A stretch of 64,000 nucleotides of DNA, from NCBI GenBank assembly GCA_963786445.1, contig CAWAZU010000033.1, positions 1-64,000 on the forward strand, written 5' to 3'. This DNA is from JAFKFJ01 sp963786445. GTDB lineage: Bacteria > Pseudomonadota > Alphaproteobacteria > Acetobacterales > Acetobacteraceae. This document shows positions 16,931-25,677 of the stretch, piece by piece; within the stretch, counting starts at the first letter, position 1; every line of letters starts with the position of its first letter. A program made the translations under genes and the position numbers. Below the pieces are notes generated by a model that worked only from the letters and a program-made list of their open reading frames with translations, did not search any database and was not told the DNA's origin.

Positions 16931-17440
16931 GTGAACCCGAGCTGGTGCATCGCCACCGGGCGGCTGTTCCTGCGGCCGGTGTGGGGCGGCGACTTCGCTG
17001 ATCTGGCGGCGCTGAAGGCCGATCCGCGCGTGTACGCGGTGATGCTTGGCGGCGTGCGGTCGGCAGTGCAGGCGGCGGAGGAACTGGCGGCCGACGTCGC
17101 GTTCTGGGGGCGGCACGGCGTCGGCATGTGGGCGGCGCGGGCGCGCGTGGGCGATGCGTTCCTCGGCACCGCCGGGCTGCTGGAACGGCCGGACGGGCGC
17201 GGCATGGCGCTGCGCTTCGCCTTCCGGCCGGAATGGCGCGGCATGGGACTCGCGAGCGAGGCGGCGCTGGCGGCGCTGCGCTTCGGCCATGACCGCGGAG
17301 GACTCAGGCGCATCGTGGCGGTCGCGCGCCAGGACAATTTCGCCAGCCGCACGCTGCTCGGCAGCATCGGCATGGTTCCGTACGAGGAATTCGAGCGGCA
17401 CGGCGTGCCGATGGTGACCTACGAGAGCCGGCGCCTCTGA
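16931..17440 (+). CDS. GNAT-family N-acetyltransferase (RimJ/RimL-like)
   Basis: Acetyl-CoA-dependent acetyltransferase of 169 residues. GRLFLRPVWGGDFADLAAL is the usual start of RimJ-like proteins; the acetyl-CoA loop is FRPEWRGMGLASEAALAALR, followed by RIVAVARQDNFASRTLLGSIGM. The substrate is unknown. It starts with GTG 24 bases after the ettA stop, so it may be cotranscribed with ettA. The nearby ATG at 16918 is in another frame. Confidence 0.85.
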   Translation: MNPSWCIATGRLFLRPVWGGDFADLAALKADPRVYAVMLGGVRSAVQAAEELAADVAFWGRHGVGMWAARARVGDAFLGTAGLLERPDGRGMALRFAFRPEWRGMGLASEAALAALRFGHDRGGLRRIVAVARQDNFASRTLLGSIGMVPYEEFERHGVPMVTYESRRL

Positions 17441-17666
17441 TCCGACTCGCTCCGCGCCCGGTTGATCTGCCGCGCAGTTCGACCCCGCCTGCGGGAGAGG
17501 GAGCAGAGCACCTATATCGATAACAGAACGAGATCATTCTTCGTCGGCTGTTTTTGCATAGCCACCGCCGGCCGGTTCAGCAATGTCAGGGTGCTTAGCG
17601 GCCGGCAGCGGGAGAGTGCGTCGCTGCGCAGGATCAAGCCCATCGACAAACCAGGGAGCCAACGAC

Positions 17667-18230
17667 GTGACCAATCCAATCAAGCGCCACATCCTCGTCG
17701 GATCGCTGCTGTCCACCATGGTCTTGGCGGGATGCGTCTCCGCAAGCGACTATGATGCGCTGAAGGCTAAAAATCAGGACCTTGAGCAACAGGTGACCTC
17801 ACAGGCGGCGCAGATTGCCGCCGACAAGGAGCAGATCAGCCGGCTCCAGGGGGCGATCAAGTACACGGTCAACAGCGACTTGCTGTTCTCCTCGGGCGAC
17901 TGGCATATGACCGCGTCGGGCCAGCAGATCATCGCCAGATTGGCGAAGAAACTGGCGCCGACGCAGCAGAACAAGATCGTGGTGAACGGCTATACCGATA
18001 ACACCCCGATCGGTCCGGCGCTGCAGAAGCAGGGCATCACGTCCAACCAGGAGTTGTCACAAAAGCGTGCCGAAACCGTGATGCAATTTCTGATCACGCA
18101 AGGCGTGAAGCCAGACATGATTTCGGCAGTGGGGCATGGTGAGCAGGATCCGGTTGCCCCGAATGACACGGCGGAGGGCCGGGCGAAGAACCGGCGCGTG
18201 GAACTGACCTTGGCCGGCCCGGCCATGTAA
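17667..18230 (+). CDS. OmpA-family outer membrane lipoprotein
   Basis: A 187-residue lipoprotein: basic N-terminus (TNPIKRH), hydrophobic segment, lipobox VLAGC at about residues 19-23, a short coiled coil (YDALKAKNQDLEQQVTSQAA), then an OmpA-like peptidoglycan-binding domain (LLFSSGDWHMTASGQQIIA, VNGYTDNTPIG, LSQKRAETVMQFL, GHGEQDPVAPNDTAEGRAKN). The last motif carries the Asp and Arg that bind diaminopimelate. I chose the GTG at 17667 because AGGGAG lies about 9 bases before it and the signal sequence then starts normally; an ATG at 17583 would add 28 residues that spoil it. G+C is visibly lower than in neighbouring genes. Confidence 0.88.
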   Translation: MTNPIKRHILVGSLLSTMVLAGCVSASDYDALKAKNQDLEQQVTSQAAQIAADKEQISRLQGAIKYTVNSDLLFSSGDWHMTASGQQIIARLAKKLAPTQQNKIVVNGYTDNTPIGPALQKQGITSNQELSQKRAETVMQFLITQGVKPDMISAVGHGEQDPVAPNDTAEGRAKNRRVELTLAGPAM

Positions 18231-18232
18231 TT

Positions 18233-18253
18233 AGTAAAGCAACTTGGCTTAAT
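18233..18253. repeat. AT-rich palindromic element B
   Basis: This 21-base element starts three bases after the stop of the OmpA-type gene. It matches the reverse complement of 14510-14530 at 19 of 21 positions (shared core TAAAGCAACTTG and CTTAAT). It lies between two convergent genes. Function is unknown; with only A+T-rich arms it would be a poor intrinsic terminator. Confidence 0.55.
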
Positions 18254-18322
18254 TACCTTCTTCCCGCTTGGCGGCTGCGAGGCTGACCAACGGGGCGCGA
18301 AGCGGCGGGCGGGTGATTGCGG

Positions 18323-19096
18323 CTACGTCCCCGCCGCCTTGGTGACTGCCACCACGCTGCCAAGGCTCTCCGCCATCGTGGTCGGGATCAGCACGGTGGC
18401 GCCGCGGTCCTTGTTCATCTCGTAGAGCAGGTTCATCTGCCGCAACTGCATCGCCGCCGGGTTGGAGGCATAGAGCGCGGCGGCGGCGACGATCTGCCGC
18501 GCGATCTCCTGCTCGGCGGAGGCCAGCGTGACGCGCGCGTCCTTCTCGCGCACGGCCTGCGCCTGCCGGCTCATCGCGTCCTGCAACTCCCTCGGGATCG
18601 CCACGTCGCGGATCTCGACGCTGACCGCGGTGACGCCCCAGGTCAGCGTTTTCGCCGTGATCGACTCCCGCAGCTTCTCGTCGGCGGTCTGCCGGTCCGA
18701 CAGCAGGCGCTGCAGGTCGGTGGCGCCGATCATCTCGCGCAGCGTGGTCTGCGCCACCCGCTCCATCGCCTCGCGGTAATTGGCGATGTTGATGGCGGCG
18801 GCACGCGAATCCGTCACCCGCCAGAACACGATGGCATCGACGCCGACGGCGACGGTGTCGCGCGTCAGCGCCTGCTCGGCGGTGATGCTGGTGGTCAGGA
18901 TGCGCGTGTCGATCACCACCGTCACCTGCTCGATGATCGGCAGCACCAAATAGAGGCCGGGCCCGGCGAGGCGGTCGAAGCGGCCGAGCCGCAGGATCAC
19001 CGCGCGCTGCCACTCTTTCGCGATGCGCACCGCGCGCAGCAGGATGATCGCCGCGATGACGACGATGATGAGCAGCAGCGACATGCCGGGGGCCAT
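18323..19096 (-). CDS. Slipin family protein (SPFH/Band 7)
   Basis: Membrane-anchored scaffold protein of the stomatin/prohibitin superfamily, 257 residues. One N-terminal hydrophobic helix (SLLLIIVVIAAIILL) is followed by the Band 7 domain (RAVILRLGRFDRLAGPGLYL, DTRILTTSITAEQALTRD, TLREMIGATDLQRLL) and an Ala-rich helical tail with MNLLYEMNKDRGATVLIP. Such proteins organise membrane microdomains and regulate proteases or channels; no NfeD-type protease gene is adjacent here. MSLLL at 19084 is an alternative start. The gene follows mlaC by 13 bases. Confidence 0.88.
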   Translation of the reverse strand: MAPGMSLLLIIVVIAAIILLRAVRIAKEWQRAVILRLGRFDRLAGPGLYLVLPIIEQVTVVIDTRILTTSITAEQALTRDTVAVGVDAIVFWRVTDSRAAAINIANYREAMERVAQTTLREMIGATDLQRLLSDRQTADEKLRESITAKTLTWGVTAVSVEIRDVAIPRELQDAMSRQAQAVREKDARVTLASAEQEIARQIVAAAALYASNPAAMQLRQMNLLYEMNKDRGATVLIPTTMAESLGSVVAVTKAAGT

Positions 19097-19109
19097 CGGC
19101 GCCGCGCCC

Positions 19110-19727
19110 TCAGCCCGGACGCCGCGCCAGGCGCTGCATCGCGTCGAGCAGGGCGCCGATGTTGCCGTTGTGGCTGTCGAGGAAGCCGCCGTAGTCGCTG
19201 CGCTGCGTCAGGCGCATGCTGGTGCCCTCGGCCAGCACGTCGATGATCTTCGGGCCGCCGTCCTGGTCGGTTACCACCCAGGTCAGATTGGCCGCCGGCT
19301 GGCCGGGGCGGCGGAGCACGCTCGGCACCTCCATCCCGCCCTGGCCGGCGACCGGGCGACCGAGCGTGTAGGTGATGCCCTTGTAGTCGCCCAGATGGCC
19401 GGTGATGCTTTTCAACAGCACATGATGGAACAGCTGCGCGTATTGCTGCTGCTGCGCCGGCGTCGCGGCGCGCCAGTAGCGGCCGAGGCAGAACCGCGCG
19501 ATCTCGTCCACCGCCACCGCGCGGTTGATGATCTGCTGCAGCTGCGCGCTCTTTTCCGATTCCGGCGCGGCGCTGTCGATCACCGCGATCATCTGCTTGG
19601 CGGTGCTGTCGATGAATGCGGTGGCCTGCGCGGGGCTTTGCGCAAAGGCCGCGTGCGCCAGCCGCGTACCGGCGGCAAGTGCCGCGAGCGTCAGCGCCGA
19701 GCGCAGGAATGGGCGTCGTGTCAGCAT
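19110..19727 (-). CDS. mlaC: Phospholipid-binding periplasmic protein MlaC
   Basis: Periplasmic carrier of 205 residues that shuttles phospholipids between the outer-membrane MlaA complex and the inner-membrane ABC complex (Ttg2D/MlaC family). The signal peptide has an RR start (MLTRRPFLRSALTLAALAAG), possibly a Tat substrate. The domain shows FIDSTAKQMIAVI, AVDEIARFCLGRYWRAATPA, FHHVLLKSITGHLGDYKG and TWVVTDQDGGPKIIDVLAEG, then RSDYGGFL. It lies 37 bases downstream of mlaA. The MlaDEF genes are not in the window; an HpnM-like role in hopanoid transport is an alternative. Confidence 0.88.
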   Translation of the reverse strand: MLTRRPFLRSALTLAALAAGTRLAHAAFAQSPAQATAFIDSTAKQMIAVIDSAAPESEKSAQLQQIINRAVAVDEIARFCLGRYWRAATPAQQQQYAQLFHHVLLKSITGHLGDYKGITYTLGRPVAGQGGMEVPSVLRRPGQPAANLTWVVTDQDGGPKIIDVLAEGTSMRLTQRSDYGGFLDSHNGNIGALLDAMQRLARRPG

Positions 19728-19764
19728 GGGGACTTCGCCGTTGTTGTGGGCAGGAGGAGGCGGG

Positions 19765-20550
19765 TCAGTGCGCCGCCGGCGTGGCGGACCAGTAGGACGA
19801 GGACGGCGGCGGGTGGTCGTCGCGCACCTGGTCGATCTGCGCCTTGCGGTGCTGGCGGTAGAGGCTGCGGAACGTGGCGTAGGGATCGAGCGCCTGCTCC
19901 TTCACCTTGTCGAGATCGGGGATCAGCGAGGCACGCACATCGACCGCGGTGAAGCCATAGCGCATCAGCTCAAGGTCGGACACGAGGAAGCCGTTGCCGA
20001 CCCAGGTGAACGGGTCGAGCAACACATCCACGCCATAGCCGGCGGCGTCGCGCGGGTCGCTCGGGCCGAGCACCGGCAGAAACAGGAACGGCCCCTCCGG
20101 CACGCCCCACAGCGCCATCGTCATGCCGAAATCGGCGTCGTGGTAGGGATAGCCCAGCCCGGTTGCCGGGTCGAAGAAGCCGCCGATGCCGAGCGTGGAG
20201 TTGACCACGAAGCGCATCAGCGTGGTGCCGGCGCGGTCCGGCTTGCCCTCCATCATGTCGTTGGCGAGCCGCACGGGCGTGCTCAAGTTCGCCAGCGCGT
20301 TGTGGATTTTGTCGCGCAGCACCTCCGGCACCGCGTTGATGTAGCCGACCGCGAGCGGGCGCAGCACCACGGCGTCGAGGCCGTCGTTGATCGCGTAGAA
20401 GATGCGGTTGGTCGGCTCCAGCGGGTCGTTGGTCTGCCTGAAATCGGCGAGCGCGGCCGGGTCGGAGGCCGGCGGCGGGGTGGCGCAGCCGGCGGGGCCG
20501 GCGACGGCGAGCGCGGCGGCCAGGATCAGGCGGGGGCAGGGCAGGCGCAT
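19765..20550 (-). CDS. mlaA: Intermembrane phospholipid transport lipoprotein MlaA
   Basis: Outer-membrane lipoprotein (VacJ family), 261 residues, which removes misplaced phospholipids from the outer leaflet. Signal sequence with lipobox GPAGC at about residues 18-22. Family motifs: DPLEPTNRIFYAINDGLD, LANLSTPVRLANDMMEGK, RFVVNSTLGIGGFFDPA, DFGMTMALWGVPEGPFLFLP, LGPSDPRDAAGYGVD. GAGAGG lies just upstream of the ATG. The C-terminus is a Pro/Ser-rich tail. With mlaC and the slipin it forms a three-gene unit transcribed away from the metF-like gene. Confidence 0.92.
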   Translation of the reverse strand: MRLPCPRLILAAALAVAGPAGCATPPPASDPAALADFRQTNDPLEPTNRIFYAINDGLDAVVLRPLAVGYINAVPEVLRDKIHNALANLSTPVRLANDMMEGKPDRAGTTLMRFVVNSTLGIGGFFDPATGLGYPYHDADFGMTMALWGVPEGPFLFLPVLGPSDPRDAAGYGVDVLLDPFTWVGNGFLVSDLELMRYGFTAVDVRASLIPDLDKVKEQALDPYATFRSLYRQHRKAQIDQVRDDHPPPSSSYWSATPAAH

Positions 20551-20664
20551 GTCGCCTCTCGGGCTGGTGGGGGCACGGCGTGGCGTCGGCGCAAGGACAT
20601 GGGGAACGCAGCGCCCCGATTGTAGGCACGGCCGCGCCGCGGCGAAAAGCCGCTTGCGGAGGCG

Positions 20665-20682
20665 CATAAAGACATGTTTATG
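20665..20682. promoter_or_regulatory. Palindromic operator candidate upstream of metF
   Basis: CATAAA-GACATG-TTTATG is a perfect 6+6 inverted repeat with a 6-base spacer, standing out as AT-rich in the mlaA/metF divergent region and 28 bases before the metF ATG. Its shape resembles operators of ArsR-type methionine-cycle regulators in alphaproteobacteria, as I remember them; this is recollection, not a search. Binding here would control metF, which is expected of a methionine-cycle gene. Confidence 0.45.
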
Positions 20683-20709
20683 TCTCTCTGACGCCCCTGG
20701 AGGTCTGCC

Positions 20710-21669
20710 ATGACCTATGCGCCCGCCCTGGACGCCGCCGCGTTCGCACCCCTGCCGCGCTGGCTGGACGCCGGCCCGCTCCCCGCGCTGCGGCTGGCGG
20801 AGGCCGGTGCCGCGCCGCCGGCGCTGTCGTTCGAGCTGTTCCCGCCGAAGGCCGCTGCGCAGGAGGCGTCGTTCTGGGCCTGCATCCGTCGCCTGGAACG
20901 CCTGGCGCCGGGCTTCGTCTCGGTCACCTACGGCGCCGGCGGCGGCACGCAGGCGCGCACGCAGGCGGCGGTGGAGCGCATCGCGGGTGAGACCAGCCTC
21001 ACTCCGGCCGCCCACCTCACCTGCGTGGGCGCCTCGCGGGCGGAGGTGGATGCGGTGGCGCGCCGCTACTGGGCGGGCGGCATCCGCCACGTGGTGGCGC
21101 TGCGCGGCGACATGCCGGGGGGCGGGCGGTATCAGCCGCATCCCGGCGGCTACGCCTATGCCGCCGATCTGGTGGCGGGGCTGAAGCGCATCGCCGATTT
21201 CGAGATTTCGGTCGCCGCCTACCCGGAGACGCATCCCGAAGCCGCCAGCGCGGCGGCCGACCTGGACAACCTCAAGCGCAAGCTGGACGCGGGGGCGACG
21301 CGGGCGATCACCCAGTATTTCTTCGAGGCGGAGACGTTTCTGCGTTTCCTCGACCGCGCGCGTGCGGCGGGGATCGGCGCGCCGATCGTGCCGGGCATCC
21401 TGCCGATTACCAATTTCGCCCAGGCTGCAAAATTCTCCGCCGCCTGCGGCGCCAGCGTACCGGCCTGGCTCGGCCGGCTGTTCGAGGGGCTGGACGACGA
21501 CCCCGAGACGCGCCGCATGGTCGCCGCGGTGGTTGCCGTCGAGCAGGTCCGCACGTTGCAGGCCAACGGCATCGCGGCGTTCCATTTCTACACGCTGAAC
21601 CGCCCCGACCTCGTGTGCGGCATCGCGCACGTGCTGGGGGTGCCGGCATGCGCGGTAACCCGACGATGA
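20710..21669 (+). CDS. metF: Methylenetetrahydrofolate reductase
   Basis: FAD-dependent reductase forming 5-methyltetrahydrofolate for methionine synthesis (EC 1.5.1.53 or 1.5.1.54), cytosolic TIM barrel of 319 residues. Motifs: SFELFPPK at the start with the catalytic Glu, FVSVTYGAGGGT, PAAHLTCVG, VALRGDMP, VAAYPETHPEA, ITQYFFEAETFLRFLDRA, PGILPITN and the end FHFYTLNRPDL. An N-terminal extension of about 35 residues precedes the barrel. The ATG follows TGGAGG at 20698-20703 with about 6 bases between. A palindromic site upstream suggests control by methionine-cycle intermediates. Confidence 0.93.
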   Translation: MTYAPALDAAAFAPLPRWLDAGPLPALRLAEAGAAPPALSFELFPPKAAAQEASFWACIRRLERLAPGFVSVTYGAGGGTQARTQAAVERIAGETSLTPAAHLTCVGASRAEVDAVARRYWAGGIRHVVALRGDMPGGGRYQPHPGGYAYAADLVAGLKRIADFEISVAAYPETHPEAASAAADLDNLKRKLDAGATRAITQYFFEAETFLRFLDRARAAGIGAPIVPGILPITNFAQAAKFSAACGASVPAWLGRLFEGLDDDPETRRMVAAVVAVEQVRTLQANGIAAFHFYTLNRPDLVCGIAHVLGVPACAVTRR

Positions 21670-21734
21670 TTTAGGTCATGCCGCCGCACGCGCTATGGAG
21701 GCAGCTTCGCCGCCCATAGCCCGCGAGCAGCCGC

Positions 21735-24104
21735 ATGACCGACGCACCCGACCCCGCCGAACTGGCGCGCATGGACGCCTGGTGGCGCGCGGCCAACTAT
21801 CTTTCGGTCGGACAGGTGTATCTGCTCGACAACCCGCTGTTGCGCGAACCCCTCGCGCCCGCGCACATCAAGCCGCGGCTGCTCGGGCATTTCGGCACCG
21901 TGCCGGGCCTGAATTTCATCTACGTGCATCTCAACCGGCTGATCCGGCGCGAAAATCTCGACATGATCTTCATCTGCGGCCCCGGCCACGGCGCGCCCGG
22001 CGTGGTCGCCAGCACCTGGCTGGAGGGCACGTATTCCGAGACCTATCCCGCGGTCAGCCGCGACGCCGAAGGCATGCGCGCGCTGTTCCGCCAGTTTTCC
22101 TTTCCCGGCGGCATCCCGAGCCACGCCGCACCGGAAACTCCCGGTTCCATCCACGAGGGCGGCGAACTCGGCTATTCGCTGAGCCACGCTTTCGGCGCCG
22201 CCTTCGACAATCCCGAGCTGATCGTGGCCTGCGTGGTCGGCGACGGCGAGGCGGAGACCGGGCCGCTGGCGACCTCCTGGCACGGCAACAAGTTCCTCAA
22301 TCCGCAGACCGACGGCACGGTGCTGCCGATCCTGCATCTCAACGGCTACAAGATCGCCAATCCGACCATTCTCGCGCGGATCAGCCGCGACGAGCTGCAA
22401 AAACTGTTCGAGGGCTACGGCTACACGCCGCATGTCGTCGAGGGCGACGATCCCGCCGTGCTGCACCGGCAGATGGCCGAGACCATGGACCGCATCCTCG
22501 CGGAAATCCGGAGCATCCGCGCCAGCGCCAGCGCGGGCGAGCATCCGCGCTGGCCGATGCTGATCCTGCGCACGCCAAAAGGCTGGACCGGGCCGAAAAC
22601 CGTCGATGGCAAGCGGACGGAAGGGTTCTGGCGCGCGCATCAGGTGCCGATCCCCGACATGAACACGCCGGAGCACATAAAACTCCTGGAATCGTGGATG
22701 CGCAGCTACAAGCCGCAAGAACTGTTCGACGAGGAGGGCCGCCCGCGCGAGGAGATTCTGGCGCTGGCGCCGCAGGGCGAGCGGCGCATGAGCGCCAATC
22801 CGCACGCCAACGGCGGCGTGCTGCGCCGCGAACTGCTTCTGCCGGACTGCACCGACTATGCCGTGAAGGTCGCGCGTCCCGGCGAGCACAGCGCAGAGTC
22901 GACCTACGTGATGGGCACCTATCTGCGCGACGTGTTCCGCCGCAACGCCGCGACGCGCAACTTCCGCCTGTTCGGCCCCGACGAGACCGCCTCGAACCGG
23001 CTGCAGGCGACGTTCGAGGCGACCGGCCGCACCTGGGACGCGGAGACGCTGCCCGAGGACGAGGAACATCTGTCCCCGTCGGGCCGCGTGATGGAAATCC
23101 TCAGCGAGCACACCTGCCAGGGCTGGCTGGAGGGCTATCTGCTGACCGGCCGGCACGGGCTGTTCAACTGCTACGAGGCGTTCATCCACATCGTCAACTC
23201 GATGTTCAACCAGCATGCGAAATGGCTGAAGACCAGCAAGGAGCTGCCGTGGCGCCGCCCGATCGCCTCGCTGAACTACCTGCTCAGCTCGCATGTCTGG
23301 CGGCAGGACCACAACGGCTTCAGCCACCAGGACCCCGGCTTCATCGACCACGTGGTGAACAAGAAGGCCGACACGGTGCGCGTCTATCTGCCGCCGGACG
23401 CCAACACGCTGCTCTGCGTCACCGAGCACTGCCTGCGCAGCTACGACCGCATCAATGTCATCATCGCCGGCAAACAGCCGGAGCCGCAATGGCTCGACAT
23501 GGACGCGGCGATGAAGCACTGCGAGGCCGGCATCGGCATCTGGACCTGGGCGAGCAGCGATGAACGTGCGGAGCCGGACGTCGTCATGGCCTGCGCCGGC
23601 GACGTGCCGACGCTGGAGACGCTGGCGGCGGTGTCGCTGCTGCGCCAGCATCTGCCCGATCTGCGGGTGCGCGTCGTCAACGTGGTCGATCTGATGACGC
23701 TGGTGCCCGACTACGCGCATCCGCACGGGCTTTCCGACCACGATTTCGACGCGCTGTTCACGCGCGACAAGCATGTCGTGTTTGCCTTCCACGGCTATCC
23801 GACGCTGATCCACCGGCTCACCTACCGCCGCGCCAACCACGACAATTTTCACGTCCGCGGCTACCAGGAGGAGGGGACGACGACCACGCCGTTCGACATG
23901 ACGGTGCTGAACAAGCTGGACCGTTTTCATCTCGTCGCCGACGTGATCGACCGGCTGCCGGGGCTGGGCGCGCGCGCCGCCTATGCCAAGCAGGCCATCC
24001 GCGACAAGCTGATCGAGCACCGCCGCTACATCGCCGCCCACGGCGACGACATGCCGGAAGTGCGCGAATGGCGCTGGCCGGGAACGGCGGCAGGACGAAG
24101 CTGA
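21735..24104 (+). CDS. xfp: Xylulose-5-phosphate/fructose-6-phosphate phosphoketolase
   Basis: Thiamine-diphosphate enzyme that cleaves xylulose 5-phosphate (or fructose 6-phosphate) to acetyl phosphate plus an aldose phosphate (EC 4.1.2.9/4.1.2.22). It has 789 residues, full length. Seen: WWRAANYLSVGQVYLLDNPL near the start, GPGHGAPGV, SFPGGIPSH, GELGYSLSHAFGA, ThDP motif GDGEAETGPL through NGYKIANPT, then HQVPIPDM, and NGGVLRRELLLPD. The C-terminal domain has FHGYPTLIHRLTYRR and NFHVRGYQEEGTTTTPFDM. No acetate kinase or phosphotransacetylase is adjacent; the gene appears to stand alone. Confidence 0.96.
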   Translation: MTDAPDPAELARMDAWWRAANYLSVGQVYLLDNPLLREPLAPAHIKPRLLGHFGTVPGLNFIYVHLNRLIRRENLDMIFICGPGHGAPGVVASTWLEGTYSETYPAVSRDAEGMRALFRQFSFPGGIPSHAAPETPGSIHEGGELGYSLSHAFGAAFDNPELIVACVVGDGEAETGPLATSWHGNKFLNPQTDGTVLPILHLNGYKIANPTILARISRDELQKLFEGYGYTPHVVEGDDPAVLHRQMAETMDRILAEIRSIRASASAGEHPRWPMLILRTPKGWTGPKTVDGKRTEGFWRAHQVPIPDMNTPEHIKLLESWMRSYKPQELFDEEGRPREEILALAPQGERRMSANPHANGGVLRRELLLPDCTDYAVKVARPGEHSAESTYVMGTYLRDVFRRNAATRNFRLFGPDETASNRLQATFEATGRTWDAETLPEDEEHLSPSGRVMEILSEHTCQGWLEGYLLTGRHGLFNCYEAFIHIVNSMFNQHAKWLKTSKELPWRRPIASLNYLLSSHVWRQDHNGFSHQDPGFIDHVVNKKADTVRVYLPPDANTLLCVTEHCLRSYDRINVIIAGKQPEPQWLDMDAAMKHCEAGIGIWTWASSDERAEPDVVMACAGDVPTLETLAAVSLLRQHLPDLRVRVVNVVDLMTLVPDYAHPHGLSDHDFDALFTRDKHVVFAFHGYPTLIHRLTYRRANHDNFHVRGYQEEGTTTTPFDMTVLNKLDRFHLVADVIDRLPGLGARAAYAKQAIRDKLIEHRRYIAAHGDDMPEVREWRWPGTAAGRS

Positions 24105-24167
24105 GGCGGGCCGGCCGGGCCGCGCGCCCGTTGCACCGCCGAACAGAAGATGCTTCAGTGACGCGGC

Positions 24168-25370
24168 ATGGGAGAGTCGCATCTCGCCGTTCCCCGCCGC
24201 GCATCCGCGCTCGGCTGGCTGCGCGAGGCGCGCTGGCTGGATCGCGAGCGGGCGCGCGCCTATGCGCGGGTTTTCCTGTTCGCCACCGTGCTGGTGGCGG
24301 TGGCGCGCGTGGCGCTGGCGCTGCTTGGGGTCAGTCCGCTCGGCATTCCGCTCCATGCCGACTACGTCAGTTTCTGGAGCGCCGGGCGGCTGGCGCTGGC
24401 CGGCCAGCCGGCGGCCGCCTACGACGTGGCGCGGCACTGGGCGGTGCAGCGCGGCGTGTTCGCCGGTTTCGGCTACGAGGCGTTCTTCTATCCGCCGGTG
24501 TTCCTGCTGCTGTGCGCGCCGCTGGCGCTGCTGCCGTTCTGGCTGTCCTTCGCGGGCTTCCTCGGCCTCACCCTGTTCGGCTACTGGCGGACGCTGAGCC
24601 GGCTGCTGCCGGGGGCGAGCGTTGCCCTGCTTGGCTTCCCGGCGGTGGCGGTGAACCTGATCTACGGCCAGAACGCCTTCCTGACCGCCTCCCTGTTCGC
24701 CGCGGCGCTGCTGTGGCTGCGGCGGCGGCCGGTGCTGGCCGGCATTTGCTTCGGCTGCCTCTGCTACAAGCCGCATCTCGGCATGACGGTGCCGGTGGCG
24801 CTGCTGGCCGCGGGCGAATGGCGGGCGCTGTTCGCCGCCGCCGGCACCGTCGCCGCGCTGGTCGGCGCGTCGGTCGCGGCGTTCGGCCTCGGTACCTGGC
24901 GCGCCTTCCTCGCCGGCGCCGCGTTGGCCCGCCATTCGCTGGAGGCCGGGCTGACCAACAACATGGGCTGGGAGAGCACGTTCCGTGCCGTGGTCCAGGC
25001 CGGCGGCGGCGTCGCCACGGCCTATGCGGTGCAGGCCGTGGTCAGTCTCGGCGCGGTGGCGGCGCTGGCGATCGCCTGCCGGCGCCGGCCGGCGTCGCTC
25101 GCCGGGGTGCTGCCGCCGGCGGCGCTGCTGACGACGCCCTTCCTGCTGGCCTATGACCTGACCGTGCTGGCGGTGCCGCTGGCCTGGGTCGTCGCGCAGG
25201 CGCGCCGCACCGGCTTTCTGCCGTGGGAGAAAGCGGTGCTGGCGTTCGTCTATGTGGTCCCGCTGCTGTCGCTGTTCGGCGGCCGCTACGGCCTGCCGCT
25301 CGGGCCGCCGGCGATGCTGGCGCTGTTCGCGGTGGCGCTGCGCCGCGCCTGGCGGATGCCCCCCGGCTGA
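24168..25370 (+). CDS. GT87-family membrane glycosyltransferase (DUF2029)
   Basis: Polytopic membrane protein of 400 residues with about ten hydrophobic segments. The first periplasmic loop has HADYVSFWSAGRLALAGQP, the Asp-containing motif typical of polyprenyl-phosphate-sugar-dependent (GT-C fold) mannosyltransferase-like enzymes of GT87, followed by AAYDVARHW and FYPPVFLLL. NLIYGQNAFLTA and YKPHLGM are further family motifs. Sugar and acceptor are unknown. The ATG lies 63 bases after the phosphoketolase stop; no other cell-envelope genes are adjacent on this strand. Confidence 0.8.
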   Translation: MGESHLAVPRRASALGWLREARWLDRERARAYARVFLFATVLVAVARVALALLGVSPLGIPLHADYVSFWSAGRLALAGQPAAAYDVARHWAVQRGVFAGFGYEAFFYPPVFLLLCAPLALLPFWLSFAGFLGLTLFGYWRTLSRLLPGASVALLGFPAVAVNLIYGQNAFLTASLFAAALLWLRRRPVLAGICFGCLCYKPHLGMTVPVALLAAGEWRALFAAAGTVAALVGASVAAFGLGTWRAFLAGAALARHSLEAGLTNNMGWESTFRAVVQAGGGVATAYAVQAVVSLGAVAALAIACRRRPASLAGVLPPAALLTTPFLLAYDLTVLAVPLAWVVAQARRTGFLPWEKAVLAFVYVVPLLSLFGGRYGLPLGPPAMLALFAVALRRAWRMPPG

Positions 25371-25376
25371 AATCCG

Positions 25377-25593
25377 TCAGCCGCGCCGTGCCGGGGTCGG
25401 CGCCGGGCGGCATGTATTTCGCGGCCAGTTCGTCGTTCAGCCGCGCCTGTGCCGTGGCGAGGTCCGCGCGCGCCTTGCGCCTGCCCGCGCGCTGCCGCCA
25501 CCACGCGACCACGTCGCGATGGAAGAAGATCGCGTAGGACGGAATCCAGGTCGCCAGGACGGCGACGGCCAGGATCCAGTGCAGGCGGGTCAT
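25377..25593 (-). CDS. Small single-pass membrane protein, probable frameshift
   Basis: Begins MTRLHWILAVAVLATWIPSY, one clear membrane helix, followed by a charged stretch (WWRQRAGRRKARADLATAQA, LNDELAAKYMPPG). As given, the frame stays open to 25042, antisense to the glycosyltransferase gene, which is unlikely. If one C is dropped from the run of four at about 25393-25396, the frame ends at the TGA at 25377-25379, giving 71 residues and a clean convergent end. I therefore mark the end at 25377. Function is unknown. Confidence 0.5.
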
Positions 25594-25677
25594 TGTCGGC
25601 GCATTCCCTCGGGCGGCGGCCGGGCAGGCGCATTCATGTGCGGCGGCCGGCCGTGCTGCAAGCGGAATCAGCCGCAG

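Noticed and set aside
21693..24935. Very long open frame antisense to the phosphoketolase gene, and similar long frames opposite other genes
   Set aside because: Arg/Gln/His-rich composition without any domain, as expected of frames opposite high-GC coding sequence.
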